Part shown: in pieces, positions 53,300-62,680 of the stretch | How positions within the stretch are numbered: the first letter of the stretch is position 1 | Layout: each line of letters opens with the position of its first letter | DNA from: an uncultured Clostridia bacterium | Lineage (GTDB): Bacteria > Bacillota > Clostridia > Christensenellales > Borkfalkiaceae | DNA: 64,000 nt | Assembly: GCA_947589085.1 (NCBI GenBank) | Contig: CANPZD010000005.1 | Location: 1-64,000 of the forward strand | Direction: 5' to 3' | The notes under the pieces: generated by a model | The model's input: only the letters and a program-made list of their open reading frames with translations | Told to the model about the DNA's origin: nothing | The model's database searches: none | Made by a program: the position numbers and the translations under genes

Positions 53300-54409
53300 T
53301 CATTGCAAAAATTCCGTCAGGATTTGATTCTGCACATAGAGGTATTCCTCTTTGATCCGCGCGACGTCTCCCGTTTCTTCGAGGTAGGGACGCGCCTTTT
53401 CGTAGCCGCTCTTGAAATCCTCCCGCCAATCCGTTCCGAACGCAGCGCGGTATCGCGACGCGGAGATCCCGAACACGGTGCGGAGCGCAAGCATCACGAA
53501 TTCGAATTTTGCGTCCTGCCGGCTCACTTCTTCGCTCTCGATGACGGGGAAATGTCCGGAAAGGACGCATTTCATATATTCGTCGAGATCGAACGTGTTC
53601 GTAAACCGTCTGCCGAAGAAAAAGGAACTCGCGGAAACGCCGAGTCCGATATATTCGCCGCGCTTCCAATAATTGAGATTGTGACGGCTGCCGTAACCCG
53701 GTTTGGTGAAGTTGCTCACTTCATATCGCATATATCCGTAATCCGCAAGCAATTTTCTGCCGTGATCGTACAGTTCCGCGACCTCGTCGCCGTCCGGAAG
53801 TTCGCCGTTCAGATAGTCGGTATAGATCGGCGTTCCGTCCTCGGGCGTAAGGGCGTACATCGAGACATGGGTGGCTCCGTTTTCGTGGACAAGCGCGATC
53901 GTGCGCGCGACCTGCTCTTTGGTCTGCCCCTTGAGGCCGAGCATGACGTCCGCGGAAAAGTTCTCGCCGCGAAGAAGGCGGCAGCATTCGAGAAAATCCG
54001 CGCACGTATGGATCCTGCCGAGATCTCTGAGCTGCTCGTCGTCGGCCGTTTGCAGCCCCACGGAAAAACGGTTGATCCCCGCCCGCTTGTAGATCGCGAT
54101 CTTTTCCGCGTCCACCGTACCGGGATTCATCTCGATGGTCACTTCGGGATCCGCCGTGAGATGAAACTGCTTTACGATCTGCTTCATGAGGCCGTAGATA
54201 TATTTGGGATCGATGATCGAAGGCGTTCCGCCGCCGATATACACCGTATCGAATGTGATCTTTTCCAGCTCCTTTGCGCGCATTTCGGCCTCTTTATAGA
54301 GACAGGCCATATATGCTTCGGCAAAATTCAGCCGATTGGGAAACGAAGTGAAATCGCAATACGTGCATTTGTGTTTGCAGAACGGGATATGTACATAAAT
54401 GCCGGGCAT
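53300..54409 (-). CDS. hemW: Radical SAM protein HemW (CPO3-like)
   Basis: The 369-residue radical-SAM protein starts MPGIYVHIPFCKHKCTYCDF, with the Cx3Cx2C cluster motif. It continues VYIGGGTPSII, TIEMNPGT, GINRFSVGLQTADDEQLRDLGR and the C-terminal HemN-like domain. HemW, unlike true HemN coproporphyrinogen oxidases, acts as a heme chaperone; the short N-terminus favours HemW. The ATG at 54409 follows gcggaaggagc; the longer frame to 54457 is not needed. It is monocistronic, convergent with the MATE gene. No other heme gene is in the window. Confidence 0.92.
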   Translation of the reverse strand: MPGIYVHIPFCKHKCTYCDFTSFPNRLNFAEAYMACLYKEAEMRAKELEKITFDTVYIGGGTPSIIDPKYIYGLMKQIVKQFHLTADPEVTIEMNPGTVDAEKIAIYKRAGINRFSVGLQTADDEQLRDLGRIHTCADFLECCRLLRGENFSADVMLGLKGQTKEQVARTIALVHENGATHVSMYALTPEDGTPIYTDYLNGELPDGDEVAELYDHGRKLLADYGYMRYEVSNFTKPGYGSRHNLNYWKRGEYIGLGVSASSFFFGRRFTNTFDLDEYMKCVLSGHFPVIESEEVSRQDAKFEFVMLALRTVFGISASRYRAAFGTDWREDFKSGYEKARPYLEETGDVARIKEEYLYVQNQILTEFLQ

Positions 54410-54575
54410 CGTCGCTCCTTCCGCATTTCCTGCCGCAGATCGCCCGCCGGCGAACATACGGCAAAGAAAGACGTTAAAATTTTATATTTTCCGCAAGGTG
54501 TCCCCCTCTTTCGGCGTAAGAACGCGCGCGGTCAAGCGCGGCCCCCCGCCGCCCCGTCGCGGAACGGAAAACGCG

Positions 54576-54884
54576 TCACGCGCCTTCCCAGCGGAACTTT
54601 TTCATATCGATCGCGCCGTCCTCGCCGAACACGATCCCCTCGCCTTCGAGCAGGGCGCGCTGCGCCTCCGGGCCGCCGAACGCGAACCCGGAACAGATCC
54701 TGCCGTCCCGGAACACCACCCGATGGCAGGGAACAATGCCGGGGCGCGGATTCTGATGCAGCGCCCAGCCTACCTGACGCGCCGCACGCGGACGGCCGAC
54801 CATGCGCGCAACGTCGCCGTAGGTCGTGACTTTCCCTTTCGGAACGCGTTCGACGGCTTGATACACTTCTTCGAAAAATGTCAT
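54576..54884 (-). CDS. Alkyltransferase-like DNA protein (MGMT C-terminal domain type)
   Basis: The 102-residue protein consists only of the DNA-binding domain of O6-alkylguanine alkyltransferases: PKGKVTTYGDVARMVGRPRAARQVGWALHQNP (in part, the recognition helix) and IVPCHRVVFRDGRI. Since the PCHRV active-site Cys is kept, rather than the Trp of ATL proteins, it could still transfer alkyl groups, though the N-terminal domain of classic Ogt is missing. The ATG at 54884 is used; an in-frame GTG at 54893 lies next to the lepA stop. It follows lepA by about 10 nt and is probably co-transcribed. Confidence 0.9.
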   Translation of the reverse strand: MTFFEEVYQAVERVPKGKVTTYGDVARMVGRPRAARQVGWALHQNPRPGIVPCHRVVFRDGRICSGFAFGGPEAQRALLEGEGIVFGEDGAIDMKKFRWEGA

Positions 54885-54893
54885 GACGGGCAC

Positions 54894-56705
54894 CTATTTA
54901 TCCTTATTGGTTTTGAGGATCTGCATGAATACTTCCGAGGGAACTTCCACGGTCCCCACTTTCCGCATGCGCTTTTTGCCCTCTTTCTGTTTTTCGAGAA
55001 GTTTTTTCTTGCGCGTGATATCCCCGCCGTAACATTTGGCGAGCACGTCTTTGCGCACGGCTTTCACCGTTTCGCGGGCAATGATCTTCCCGCCGATCGC
55101 GGCCTGCACGGGCACTTCGAAGAGCTGGCGCGGGATCGCGTCCTTGAGATTCTCGCAGAGCGTTCTGCCCCGCGCATAGGCGCGCTCCTCATGTACGATG
55201 AGGGAGAGCGCGTCGCAGATCTCTCCGTTGAGCAGGATATCCAGCCGCACCAGCTTGCTGCGCTCGTAGCCGAACAGTTCGTAATCGAAGCTTGCGTAGC
55301 CCTTCGTGCGCGATTTCAGCTCGTCGAAGAAATCGTAGACGATCTCATTGAGCGGCAGACGGTATTCGAGTTTGACTCTTCTCGTGTCGAGATAGGTCAT
55401 ATCCTTGAACACGCCGCGCTTATCTTGGCACAGATCCATGATCTGCCCCACATAGTCGGGCGGCGTGTAGATCTCCGCCTTGACGATCGGCTCCTCCATA
55501 TAGTCGATCTCGGAGACGGACGGAAGATGCGAGGGGTTGTCCACCGAGATCTCTTCGCCGTTCGTCTTGTGCACGCGGTAAGAGACCGAGGGCGCCGTGG
55601 TGATGATATCGAGATTGAATTCCCGCTCGATGCGTTCCTGCACGATCTCCATGTGGAGAAGTCCCAGAAAGCCGCAGCGGAAGCCGAACCCGAGCGCAAC
55701 CGAGTTGTCCGGTTCGAACGTGAGAGACGCGTCGTTGAGCTTTAATTTGAGGATCGCCTCTTTCAGATCGAGAAATTTGCTTCCGTCCAGCGGATAGATC
55801 CCGCAGAACACGACGGGCTGCACGTGCTTGTATCCGGGCAGCGGCGCCGCCGCGGGACGCAGGGCGTTTGTCACCGTATCGCCCACCGCGACGTCCTCGA
55901 TGGACTTGATGCTCGCGGCGATATAGCCGACCTCGCCCGCCTGCAACGTCTCCTTGGGTTGCAGCGCCGGCGCAAACGCGCCGACCTCGGTCACTTCGTA
56001 AGTGCGGTCGGAAAGAAACGTCTTGATGATATCCCCCACTTTCACGCTGCCGTCCTTGATGCGGACGAACAGAATGACGCCCTTGTAGTTGTCGTAATAG
56101 CTGTCGAAAATGAGCGCCGTAAGCGGCGCTTCGGTGTCGCCGTCGGGCGGCGGAACCGACTTTACGACGGCTTCGAGAATATCGCGGATATTCGTGCCCT
56201 CTTTGGCCGAAACGCAGGGCGCGTCCGCTGCGTCGAGACCGATCACATCCTCGATCTCCGCTTTCGTCTCCTCGATGCGCGCCGATTGCAGGTCGATCTT
56301 ATTGATCACGGGGACGATCTCCAAATTGTTTTCAAGGGCAAGATAGACGTTGGCAAGCGTCTGCGCTTCCACGCCCTGCGTGGCGTCCACGACGAGGATC
56401 GCCCCCTCGCAGGCCGCGAGCGAACGGCTCACTTCATACGTGAAGTCCACATGCCCGGGCGTATCGATGAGGTTGAACTCGTACTCGTTGCCGTCCAGCG
56501 CCGTATAATACATGCGCACCGGCGCGAGCTTGATGGTGATCCCGCGTTCGCGTTCGATCTCCATGGAGTCGAGAAGCTGCTCTTCCATATCGCGCTTGCT
56601 CACCTGCCCGGTGAGTTCCATGATGCGATCGGCGATCGTGCTCTTTCCGTGGTCAATGTGGGCGATAATGCAGAAATTGCGTAAAAATTTGCTGGGTTTA
56701 GCCAT
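54894..56705 (-). CDS. lepA: Elongation factor 4 (LepA)
   Basis: The 603-residue translational GTPase back-translocates or remodels stalled ribosomes. G motifs are visible: [22 protein letters not shown]; the LepA-specific C-terminal domain ends near [23 protein letters not shown]. The protein starts [10 protein letters not shown], giving the standard length; the much longer upstream frame is antisense read-in. TATAAT ends 6 nt before the ATG with TTGCAA 17 bp further, so the message seems leaderless, which is striking for a ribosome factor. The alkyltransferase-like gene follows. Confidence 0.97.
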   Translation of the reverse strand: MAKPSKFLRNFCIIAHIDHGKSTIADRIMELTGQVSKRDMEEQLLDSMEIERERGITIKLAPVRMYYTALDGNEYEFNLIDTPGHVDFTYEVSRSLAACEGAILVVDATQGVEAQTLANVYLALENNLEIVPVINKIDLQSARIEETKAEIEDVIGLDAADAPCVSAKEGTNIRDILEAVVKSVPPPDGDTEAPLTALIFDSYYDNYKGVILFVRIKDGSVKVGDIIKTFLSDRTYEVTEVGAFAPALQPKETLQAGEVGYIAASIKSIEDVAVGDTVTNALRPAAAPLPGYKHVQPVVFCGIYPLDGSKFLDLKEAILKLKLNDASLTFEPDNSVALGFGFRCGFLGLLHMEIVQERIEREFNLDIITTAPSVSYRVHKTNGEEISVDNPSHLPSVSEIDYMEEPIVKAEIYTPPDYVGQIMDLCQDKRGVFKDMTYLDTRRVKLEYRLPLNEIVYDFFDELKSRTKGYASFDYELFGYERSKLVRLDILLNGEICDALSLIVHEERAYARGRTLCENLKDAIPRQLFEVPVQAAIGGKIIARETVKAVRKDVLAKCYGGDITRKKKLLEKQKEGKKRMRKVGTVEVPSEVFMQILKTNKDK

Positions 56706-56711
56706 GCGTTT

Positions 56712-56740
56712 ATTATAACTTTTTTCGGAAAATTTTGCAA
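56712..56740 (-). promoter_or_regulatory. lepA promoter, leaderless geometry
   Basis: On the minus strand TTGCAA, 17 bp, TATAAT, then six bases to the ATG at 56705. Divergent from the GDPD promoter, which has the same -35 and the same short gap. Confidence 0.75.
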
Positions 56741-56796
56741 CTACTATTGCGGAGAATCTGCCGAAAGTACTTTTTCGGAAAAATTTCAGGCTGCGC

Positions 56797-56825
56797 TTGC
56801 AAATTCCGCGCACGTCTGATAAAAT
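56797..56825 (+). promoter_or_regulatory. GDPD promoter, leaderless geometry
   Basis: TTGCAA (56797-56802), 17 bp, TAAAAT (56820-56825), then six bases to the ATG at 56832. Confidence 0.72.
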
Positions 56826-56831
56826 AGCCGT

Positions 56832-57572
56832 ATGAACGATTTTCTGAAATCCCTGCCCATTGCGCACCGCGGCTTGCACGACGAGAGACTGCCCGAGAAC
56901 TCTCTTTCCGCTTTCCGCGCGGCGATCGAAAGCGGGTATGCCATTGAGACGGACGTGCGGTTTACGAAGGATAAAAAACTCATCGTCTTTCATGACGATT
57001 CGCTCCTGCGCGTTACGGGGGACGGGAGGCCTGCGCAAGATTGCACGCTCGAAGAGATCTCCCGGCTGCGGCTCATGGGAACTCGGGAACACATCCCCGC
57101 CTTTTCGGAATTTCTCGAAACGGTCGCGGGGCGTGTGCCGCTCTTGATCGAGATCAAGAGCATGCCGGGCGTGAGCGGGCGGGAGATCGCGGAGGCCGTT
57201 GCGGAAGAGCTCGAAAGCTATCCGGGAGAATACGCGATCCAATCGTTTCAACCCTTTTACGTCAAAGCGTACAAACGGCTGCGCCGCAACGTTGCGTGCG
57301 GACTGCTCGCCTCCGCAAGTACAAAAAAAGAGGACTTCGGAAACTCCCCTTTCTGGCGCTTCGAATCGTTTGTTCTGCGCAACCTGCTTTTGAATTTTAC
57401 GGTGAAACCGGACTTTATCAGCTACCGCTTCGAAGATCTTCCCCGCCGCCGCGTTGCCGGGTTCAAGGGACCCAAGCTCGCGTGGACGGTGCGCTCGAAA
57501 GCGGACGAGACCCGCGCCCGCGCCTATGCGGACAATATCATTTTCGAGGGTTACCATCCCGAAAAAGAATAA
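56832..57572 (+). CDS. Glycerophosphodiester phosphodiesterase
   Basis: The 246-residue TIM-barrel enzyme hydrolyses glycerophosphodiesters to glycerol-3-phosphate and an alcohol. Motifs: [48 protein letters not shown] (in part) with the catalytic HRG, E-x-D and HDD elements, [10 protein letters not shown] with the metal ligand Glu and K, and a late [11 protein letters not shown]. There is no signal peptide, so it acts in the cytoplasm. Leaderless-type start. A terminator follows at 57586. Confidence 0.93.
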   Translation: MNDFLKSLPIAHRGLHDERLPENSLSAFRAAIESGYAIETDVRFTKDKKLIVFHDDSLLRVTGDGRPAQDCTLEEISRLRLMGTREHIPAFSEFLETVAGRVPLLIEIKSMPGVSGREIAEAVAEELESYPGEYAIQSFQPFYVKAYKRLRRNVACGLLASASTKKEDFGNSPFWRFESFVLRNLLLNFTVKPDFISYRFEDLPRRRVAGFKGPKLAWTVRSKADETRARAYADNIIFEGYHPEKE

Positions 57573-57585
57573 TGCGAAACGCGAT

Positions 57586-57616
57586 CGGCCGCTCCTTCGG
57601 GAGCGGCCGTTATTGT
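57586..57616 (+). terminator. Hairpin terminator after GDPD gene
   Basis: CGGCCGCTCC-TTCG-GGAGCGGCCG, followed by TTATTGTT. Confidence 0.75.
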
Positions 57617-59394
57617 TGCGCGGTCAGCATTTTATAGTACGCGCCGCGCTGTTCCGACAATTCCGCATGCGTGCCCTGTTCCAAGATCTTCCCCTCCGAA
57701 AGAACGACGATCCGATCCGCGTCGCGAATGGTGGAGAGCCTGTGCGCGATGACGAAACTCGTTCTGCCCGCAAGCAGCGTTTTCAGACTTTTCTGGATCT
57801 CGAGTTCCGTTTGGGTATCGACATGGCTCGTCGCCTCGTCGAGCACGATCACGCGCGGATCCGCCAGAATGAGCCGCGCAAACGACAACAGCTGCCGTTC
57901 CCCGCCCGAAAGCGCGTACGATTCGGAGATCTCCGTGTCATATCCGTTCGGCAGACGGGAAATGAATCCCTCCGCGCAGGCGGCCCGCGCCGCCTCTTTG
58001 CACGCTTCATCCGTCGCCTCGGGGCGCGCAAACCGGATATTTTCGAGCACGGTCCCGCTGAAAATATACGTATCCTGCATCATGGCGCCCACGTTCCGGC
58101 GGAGGGAATGCACGGTATAACTCCGAATGTCTCTGCCGTCCAGCTTCACGGAGCCGCCCTGCACATCGTAAAAACGCGAAAGAAGGTTGACGATCGTCGT
58201 CTTTCCGGATCCCGTCGCGCCGACCAGCGCCACCGTCTCCCCCGCACGGACTCTGAGAGAAAAATCGCGCAGCACGGGGATCCCTTCGATATAGGAAAAA
58301 TCCACATGCTCGAATTCCACCTCGCCGCGGCAGTCTTCGAGGACGGCCGCGCCCTCCTCGTCGCGGATCTCCACGGGCGTTTCTATGGTATCGTAAATGC
58401 GCTCCATATCGGAAGTGAGCGTAAAGACGAGCGAAAGTTCGCCGCTGACCGTGGCAATGACGGACGTGATCTCGCCGAGCGCGGATCCCGTCGCGATCAC
58501 GGTAGCCAGCGAGAGCGCGCCGCCGGACAGCCCGATCGCAAGCGCGACGCCGTAGACGATCGACGTGAGCAAGGCATTGGAAAATCCGTGCGCAATGGGA
58601 TAGAACGATTCCCGCACGGCCGTCGTGTGCATATACGCTTTGCGGAATTCCTCGTACAGGCCGTCGGCGACCTCCACGTTGAGCGCGGCGCGATTGTAGG
58701 CGCGTACGACCTCGCTTCCCCCGATGTTTTCCGCGACGAACGCCGTATAATTGGCGTTCTTGTTGCGCTGTTTGCCCTCGCGCCTGTGAATGGTGCGGCT
58801 GAGAAAGCCGACGAGCACGCCGAGCGGCAGCAGCGCCAGAACGACGGCGCCGCCGATGCGCACATCCAGCGCCAGAATCCAGACGATCCCGATCACGGCA
58901 ACGCCCGCGCAGTACAGCAGAATAAAGAACAGATTGCCGATGATCTCCGCGATCTCATCCACATATGTAGTGACCCTTACGAGGATCTTGCCCGTGGAAT
59001 GCGTGTCGAAATAGCGGAACGACAGCTCCGTGACATGGTTGAAGATCTCCGAGCGCAGCTCGCTGGAAAACAGGTGGCCGAACCGCATGGGAACGAGGTT
59101 TTCAAGGTAGTGAAACACGACGGCGCCGAGCCACGTGAGCAGCAATCCTCCTCCCGCAAGCAGGATCGTGCGCATCATGTGTTCCGCCGCGCCCCCCGCG
59201 GGAAAGATCGCCGCGATGATCACGGAATAGAGCAGGCTCGGCACGAGGGAGAGCGCGCCCGCGATCAGCTCGATCGCAAGACTGCCGATGAGCGCCCGTT
59301 TATGCCGCATTGCGCTTTTGAGCACGCGCAGAAGCATTCTGAAATTGAACTTGGCCCGGATATATTCGTCCTGATAATAGAGATTATTCTGCAT
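57610..59394 (-). CDS. ABC exporter subunit with canonical ATPase site residues
   Basis: The 594-residue half-transporter has six transmembrane helices (residues ~35-320) and an ATP-binding domain with Walker [15 protein letters not shown]-loop [12 protein letters not shown], signature LSGGERQLL, Walker [13 protein letters not shown] with the catalytic Glu, and H-loop IAHRLSTI. It forms a heterodimer with the product of the gene just upstream (2 nt gap). Such pairs (BmrCD/TM287-288-like) export drugs, peptides or lipids. The start at 59394 is MQNNLYYQD; the longer frame is antisense to the partner gene. Confidence 0.93.
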   Translation of the reverse strand: MQNNLYYQDEYIRAKFNFRMLLRVLKSAMRHKRALIGSLAIELIAGALSLVPSLLYSVIIAAIFPAGGAAEHMMRTILLAGGGLLLTWLGAVVFHYLENLVPMRFGHLFSSELRSEIFNHVTELSFRYFDTHSTGKILVRVTTYVDEIAEIIGNLFFILLYCAGVAVIGIVWILALDVRIGGAVVLALLPLGVLVGFLSRTIHRREGKQRNKNANYTAFVAENIGGSEVVRAYNRAALNVEVADGLYEEFRKAYMHTTAVRESFYPIAHGFSNALLTSIVYGVALAIGLSGGALSLATVIATGSALGEITSVIATVSGELSLVFTLTSDMERIYDTIETPVEIRDEEGAAVLEDCRGEVEFEHVDFSYIEGIPVLRDFSLRVRAGETVALVGATGSGKTTIVNLLSRFYDVQGGSVKLDGRDIRSYTVHSLRRNVGAMMQDTYIFSGTVLENIRFARPEATDEACKEAARAACAEGFISRLPNGYDTEISESYALSGGERQLLSFARLILADPRVIVLDEATSHVDTQTELEIQKSLKTLLAGRTSFVIAHRLSTIRDADRIVVLSEGKILEQGTHAELSEQRGAYYKMLTAQQ

Positions 59395-59396
59395 GA

Positions 59397-61199
59397 TCAC
59401 TCTCCGAACGCCATTTCTCCGCTCTGACGGATGTAGATCTCCGCAAAATCCCCGCCGCGCGCCATCAGCTCGCCGAACGAACCGCGTTCCTTGATCTCGC
59501 CCGCTTCGAGGAAGAGGATCTCGTCGCAATCTTTGAGCGCCGTGGCACGGTGCGTGACGATGAGAAGCGTCCGCTCGCCGCACTCGCGCGAAAGATTCCG
59601 GAACACCTGACGTTCCGTCTCCAGATCGAGCGCGCTGGTCACATCGTCAAAGACGAGCACGGGCGCATTCTTGAAGAGCGCGCGCGCAATCGAGATGCGC
59701 TGTTTCTGTCCGCCCGAAAGGCCGAACCCCTTCTCGCCGATCGTCGTGCGATACCCGTCCGGCAGCCGGCGGGCGAATTCGTCGACTTCCGCAAGCGCGC
59801 CGCAACGCAGGATCTCCTCTTCGGAAGCGAACGGATCGTACAGCGCGATATTGGCGGCGATCGTGTTCGAGAATAAAAATACGTTCTGCATCGCGTAGGA
59901 GAACCGCCGCAGAAGTTCGTTGCGGTCGTATGTATGAATGGGGCGGCCGTCGATCAGGATCTCTCCCTCGTCGCACTCGGCAAGTCCCTGAATGAGCTTG
60001 CAGAGAAGCGTTTTTCCGCTGCCCGTTCTGCCCATGATCCCGATCTTTTTTCCGTATGGGATCTCGAGATCCACATGCCTGATCGCATAGCCGTCTCCGC
60101 TCTTCACCCCCACGTTTTTGAGCGTGATCGAAGGCCGCTCCGCGGGCATGGTATGCCCGTATTTTTCCGCAACCTCATCGGGAGCGTTCAAAAAGCCGAA
60201 CAGACGGCGGCCGGACACGAGATTTTTCTGCGCGGCGTTCAGATTGAAGAGAATGTTCGTGAACTGCCACATCAGAGAACCGATATACCCCATGATCGCC
60301 GTAAATTCGCCTGCCGTGATGTATCCCGCGATCCCCAGCCATACCGAGAGCACCAGCTCGCCGGCCAATACGGCCGTGCGCACGCATCCCGTCGTGAGCG
60401 CGCGCATGGAGAAGAGTTTTACCCCGGCATAATTGGTTTTGAGCAGGCGCCGGTTATCCGATTGGAACAACGCGCGCCGTTCCGCTTCCCGTCCGAAGGA
60501 GGCGACGGTGCGGATGCCGTAAACGCTCTCCTGCACCGAAGTGTTCAGCTGGGAAGAGTGCTTCCATACGTCGTCGTAATAGCGGCCGACTCGCCCGTTG
60601 AAGAAAAAGACGATGACCGCGTTCACGATCCCGCCCACGACCGGCAGAAACAAGAGCGAGAAATGGATGCGGCAAAGCAGCACCGCGGAGACGACCGCGT
60701 ATAAAATGCCGTTCAGAATGAACTGCGCGTTATGGACATACATATCGCGCACGTTCGAAGGATCTTTCGTCGCAATGAGAATGAGATCTCCCGAGGAATA
60801 TTTTGCAAGCAACGGCGCGCTTGCTTCGCCGATCCTGCGGATCGCCGCGGAACGGAGCACGCCCTCCGATCGGAGCGTTACGCGGTGCCCTAAATACCAC
60901 TTTCCGTACGACAGGGCGAGAAAGAGCAGCGCCCCCGCCAGCAGCGTGCCCGCCAAGATCCAGAAGATCGTCGTATAATCGTCCTGCGGGACGCCTGCGA
61001 TCAGAAAGGTAAAGATACTGCTCGAATCGCGCACTTCTCCGCCGAGCAACGGCGTGAGCACGCGGTCCACGAGCAGCGCGACGACCTGCGGCGTCACGAG
61101 AAGAATGACGACGGTGAGCAGTCCGCTGAGCGTGGAAAGCACGATCACGGGCAGATATTTCCGGAAATACGGAAATGAATTTTTGAGAAAATCTTTCAT
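59397..61199 (-). CDS. ABC exporter subunit with degenerate catalytic Glu
   Basis: The 600-residue half-transporter has the same layout: six transmembrane helices, Walker A MGRTGSGKTLLCK, Q-loop YAMQNVFLFSNT, signature LSGGQKQRI, and Walker B VLVFDDVTSALD, where Asp replaces the catalytic Glu. This degenerate site is the mark of heterodimeric exporters, in which only the partner's composite site hydrolyses ATP. Its start at 61199 (MKDFLKNSF) has a gaaaaagcg tract instead of a clear ribosome site. A terminator of asnS separates it from asnS. Confidence 0.93.
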   Translation of the reverse strand: MKDFLKNSFPYFRKYLPVIVLSTLSGLLTVVILLVTPQVVALLVDRVLTPLLGGEVRDSSSIFTFLIAGVPQDDYTTIFWILAGTLLAGALLFLALSYGKWYLGHRVTLRSEGVLRSAAIRRIGEASAPLLAKYSSGDLILIATKDPSNVRDMYVHNAQFILNGILYAVVSAVLLCRIHFSLLFLPVVGGIVNAVIVFFFNGRVGRYYDDVWKHSSQLNTSVQESVYGIRTVASFGREAERRALFQSDNRRLLKTNYAGVKLFSMRALTTGCVRTAVLAGELVLSVWLGIAGYITAGEFTAIMGYIGSLMWQFTNILFNLNAAQKNLVSGRRLFGFLNAPDEVAEKYGHTMPAERPSITLKNVGVKSGDGYAIRHVDLEIPYGKKIGIMGRTGSGKTLLCKLIQGLAECDEGEILIDGRPIHTYDRNELLRRFSYAMQNVFLFSNTIAANIALYDPFASEEEILRCGALAEVDEFARRLPDGYRTTIGEKGFGLSGGQKQRISIARALFKNAPVLVFDDVTSALDLETERQVFRNLSRECGERTLLIVTHRATALKDCDEILFLEAGEIKERGSFGELMARGGDFAEIYIRQSGEMAFGE

Positions 61200-61218
61200 C
61201 GCTTTTTCTTACCGTATC

Positions 61219-61247
61219 AAAAAGGCGCGGAAAAACCGCGCCTTTTG
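61219..61247 (-). terminator. Intrinsic terminator after asnS
   Basis: AAAGGCGCGG pairs with CCGCGCCTTT around AAAAA; the minus strand continues in T residues. Confidence 0.88.
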
Positions 61248-61267
61248 AAAATACGTGGTTTTTTTCA

Positions 61268-62641
61268 TCAGGGGATATATTTGACGGCGCGCGGGAACAG
61301 CGTGACGTCCCGGATATTTTCCATACCCGTGCAATACATCACGAACCGCTCGAATCCCAGCCCGAACCCGCCGTGAGGGACGCTCCCGAAGCGGCGGAGG
61401 TCGAGATACTGCCTGTATGCGGCTTCATCCATGCCACGCGCGACCATCGCCTGCCGCAATTTCCCGAGATCCGCCTCTCTTTCGCTGCCGCCGATGATCT
61501 CGCCGATCCCGGGGACGAGCAGATCCGTCGCCGCGACCGTCTTTCCGTCGGCATTTTGCTTCATGTAGAAAGATTTGATCTCCTTGGGATAGTCGGTCAC
61601 GAACACGGGGCGTTTGAATACGACTTCCGTGAGATATTTTTCATGCTCGGATTGCAGATCGCTCCCCCATTTTACGGGAAATTGGAAGTGCGCGTTCTGC
61701 TTTTCGAGGATCGCAATGGCCTCCGTATACGTGCAGACCGCGAAATCGGAATCCGCCACGGCGCTGAGCTTTTCGATCAGTCCCTTTTCCGCAAACGTAT
61801 CGAAGAATTTGAGTTCGTCGGGACATTCCGCAAGTACGGCCCGGACGAGATACCGCAGCATATCCTCCGCGATCTCGATCACGTCGGGAAGTTCGGCGAA
61901 AGCGATCTCCGGTTCCACATGCCAGAATTCCGCAAGATGGCGCGTGGTATTGGAATTTTCCGCGCGGAACGAGGGACCGAACGTGTAAATCTTCCCGAGC
62001 GCGGTCGCCGCGACTTCGCCCTCGAGCTGCCCCGAGACGGAAAGCCCCGCCTTCACGCCGAAGAAGTCGTTCTTAAAGTACTCCCGCTCCGATTCGGCGG
62101 CGGCGTTCCACGGCTGCGTCGTGACGCGGAACATTTCGCCCGCTCCCTCGCAGTCGCTCGCGGTGATCAGCGGCGCATTGATATAGTAGTATCCGTGTTC
62201 GTGGAAATACCGGTGAATGGCCTGCGCCGCGACCGAACGCACGCGGAACACGGCCGCAAACGTGTTGGTGCGCAGCCGAAGATGCGGGATCCCGCGCAGA
62301 AATTCGAGCGTCGTGCGCTTTTTCTGAATGGGATACTCCGGAGGACATTTGCCGAGCAGCGCGACCTCTTTCGCGTTCAGCTCGTTCCCGTCGCCCTTGT
62401 ACGCCTTTACGACCGTGCCTTTGACGGCCACGCTCGCCCCGAGCTTCGTCGTCTCGGGATCCGGCTGCAGCGCGGATTTATCGATCACGACCTGCAATTT
62501 GCGAAAACTTGTTCCGTCCGAAAGTTCCAGAAACGCCACCTGCGCCGAATCCCGGAACGTGCGGACCCAGCCGCATACCACGACTTCCGAACCTACCATG
62601 TCCGCGGAAAGCAGAACTTGTTTGATATCTGTATGCTTCAT
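61268..62641 (-). CDS. asnS: Asparagine--tRNA ligase
   Basis: The 457-residue class IIb synthetase charges tRNA-Asn. The N-terminal OB-fold anticodon domain has VVCGWVRTFRDSAQVAFLELSDG. The catalytic core shows motif 2 FRAENSNTTRHLAEFWHVEPEIAF (in part) and motif 3 GGFGLGFERFVMYCTGMENIRDV, which are strongly conserved in AsnS. The ATG at 62641 follows gcaggagaaa. The gene lies ~40 nt after proS and may share its transcript. No T-box is visible in the short gap. Confidence 0.96.
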   Translation of the reverse strand: MKHTDIKQVLLSADMVGSEVVVCGWVRTFRDSAQVAFLELSDGTSFRKLQVVIDKSALQPDPETTKLGASVAVKGTVVKAYKGDGNELNAKEVALLGKCPPEYPIQKKRTTLEFLRGIPHLRLRTNTFAAVFRVRSVAAQAIHRYFHEHGYYYINAPLITASDCEGAGEMFRVTTQPWNAAAESEREYFKNDFFGVKAGLSVSGQLEGEVAATALGKIYTFGPSFRAENSNTTRHLAEFWHVEPEIAFAELPDVIEIAEDMLRYLVRAVLAECPDELKFFDTFAEKGLIEKLSAVADSDFAVCTYTEAIAILEKQNAHFQFPVKWGSDLQSEHEKYLTEVVFKRPVFVTDYPKEIKSFYMKQNADGKTVAATDLLVPGIGEIIGGSEREADLGKLRQAMVARGMDEAAYRQYLDLRRFGSVPHGGFGLGFERFVMYCTGMENIRDVTLFPRAVKYIP

Positions 62642-62680
62642 AAAATTTCTCCTGCGGCAGTGCGGGGAGCCTGCGCTCTC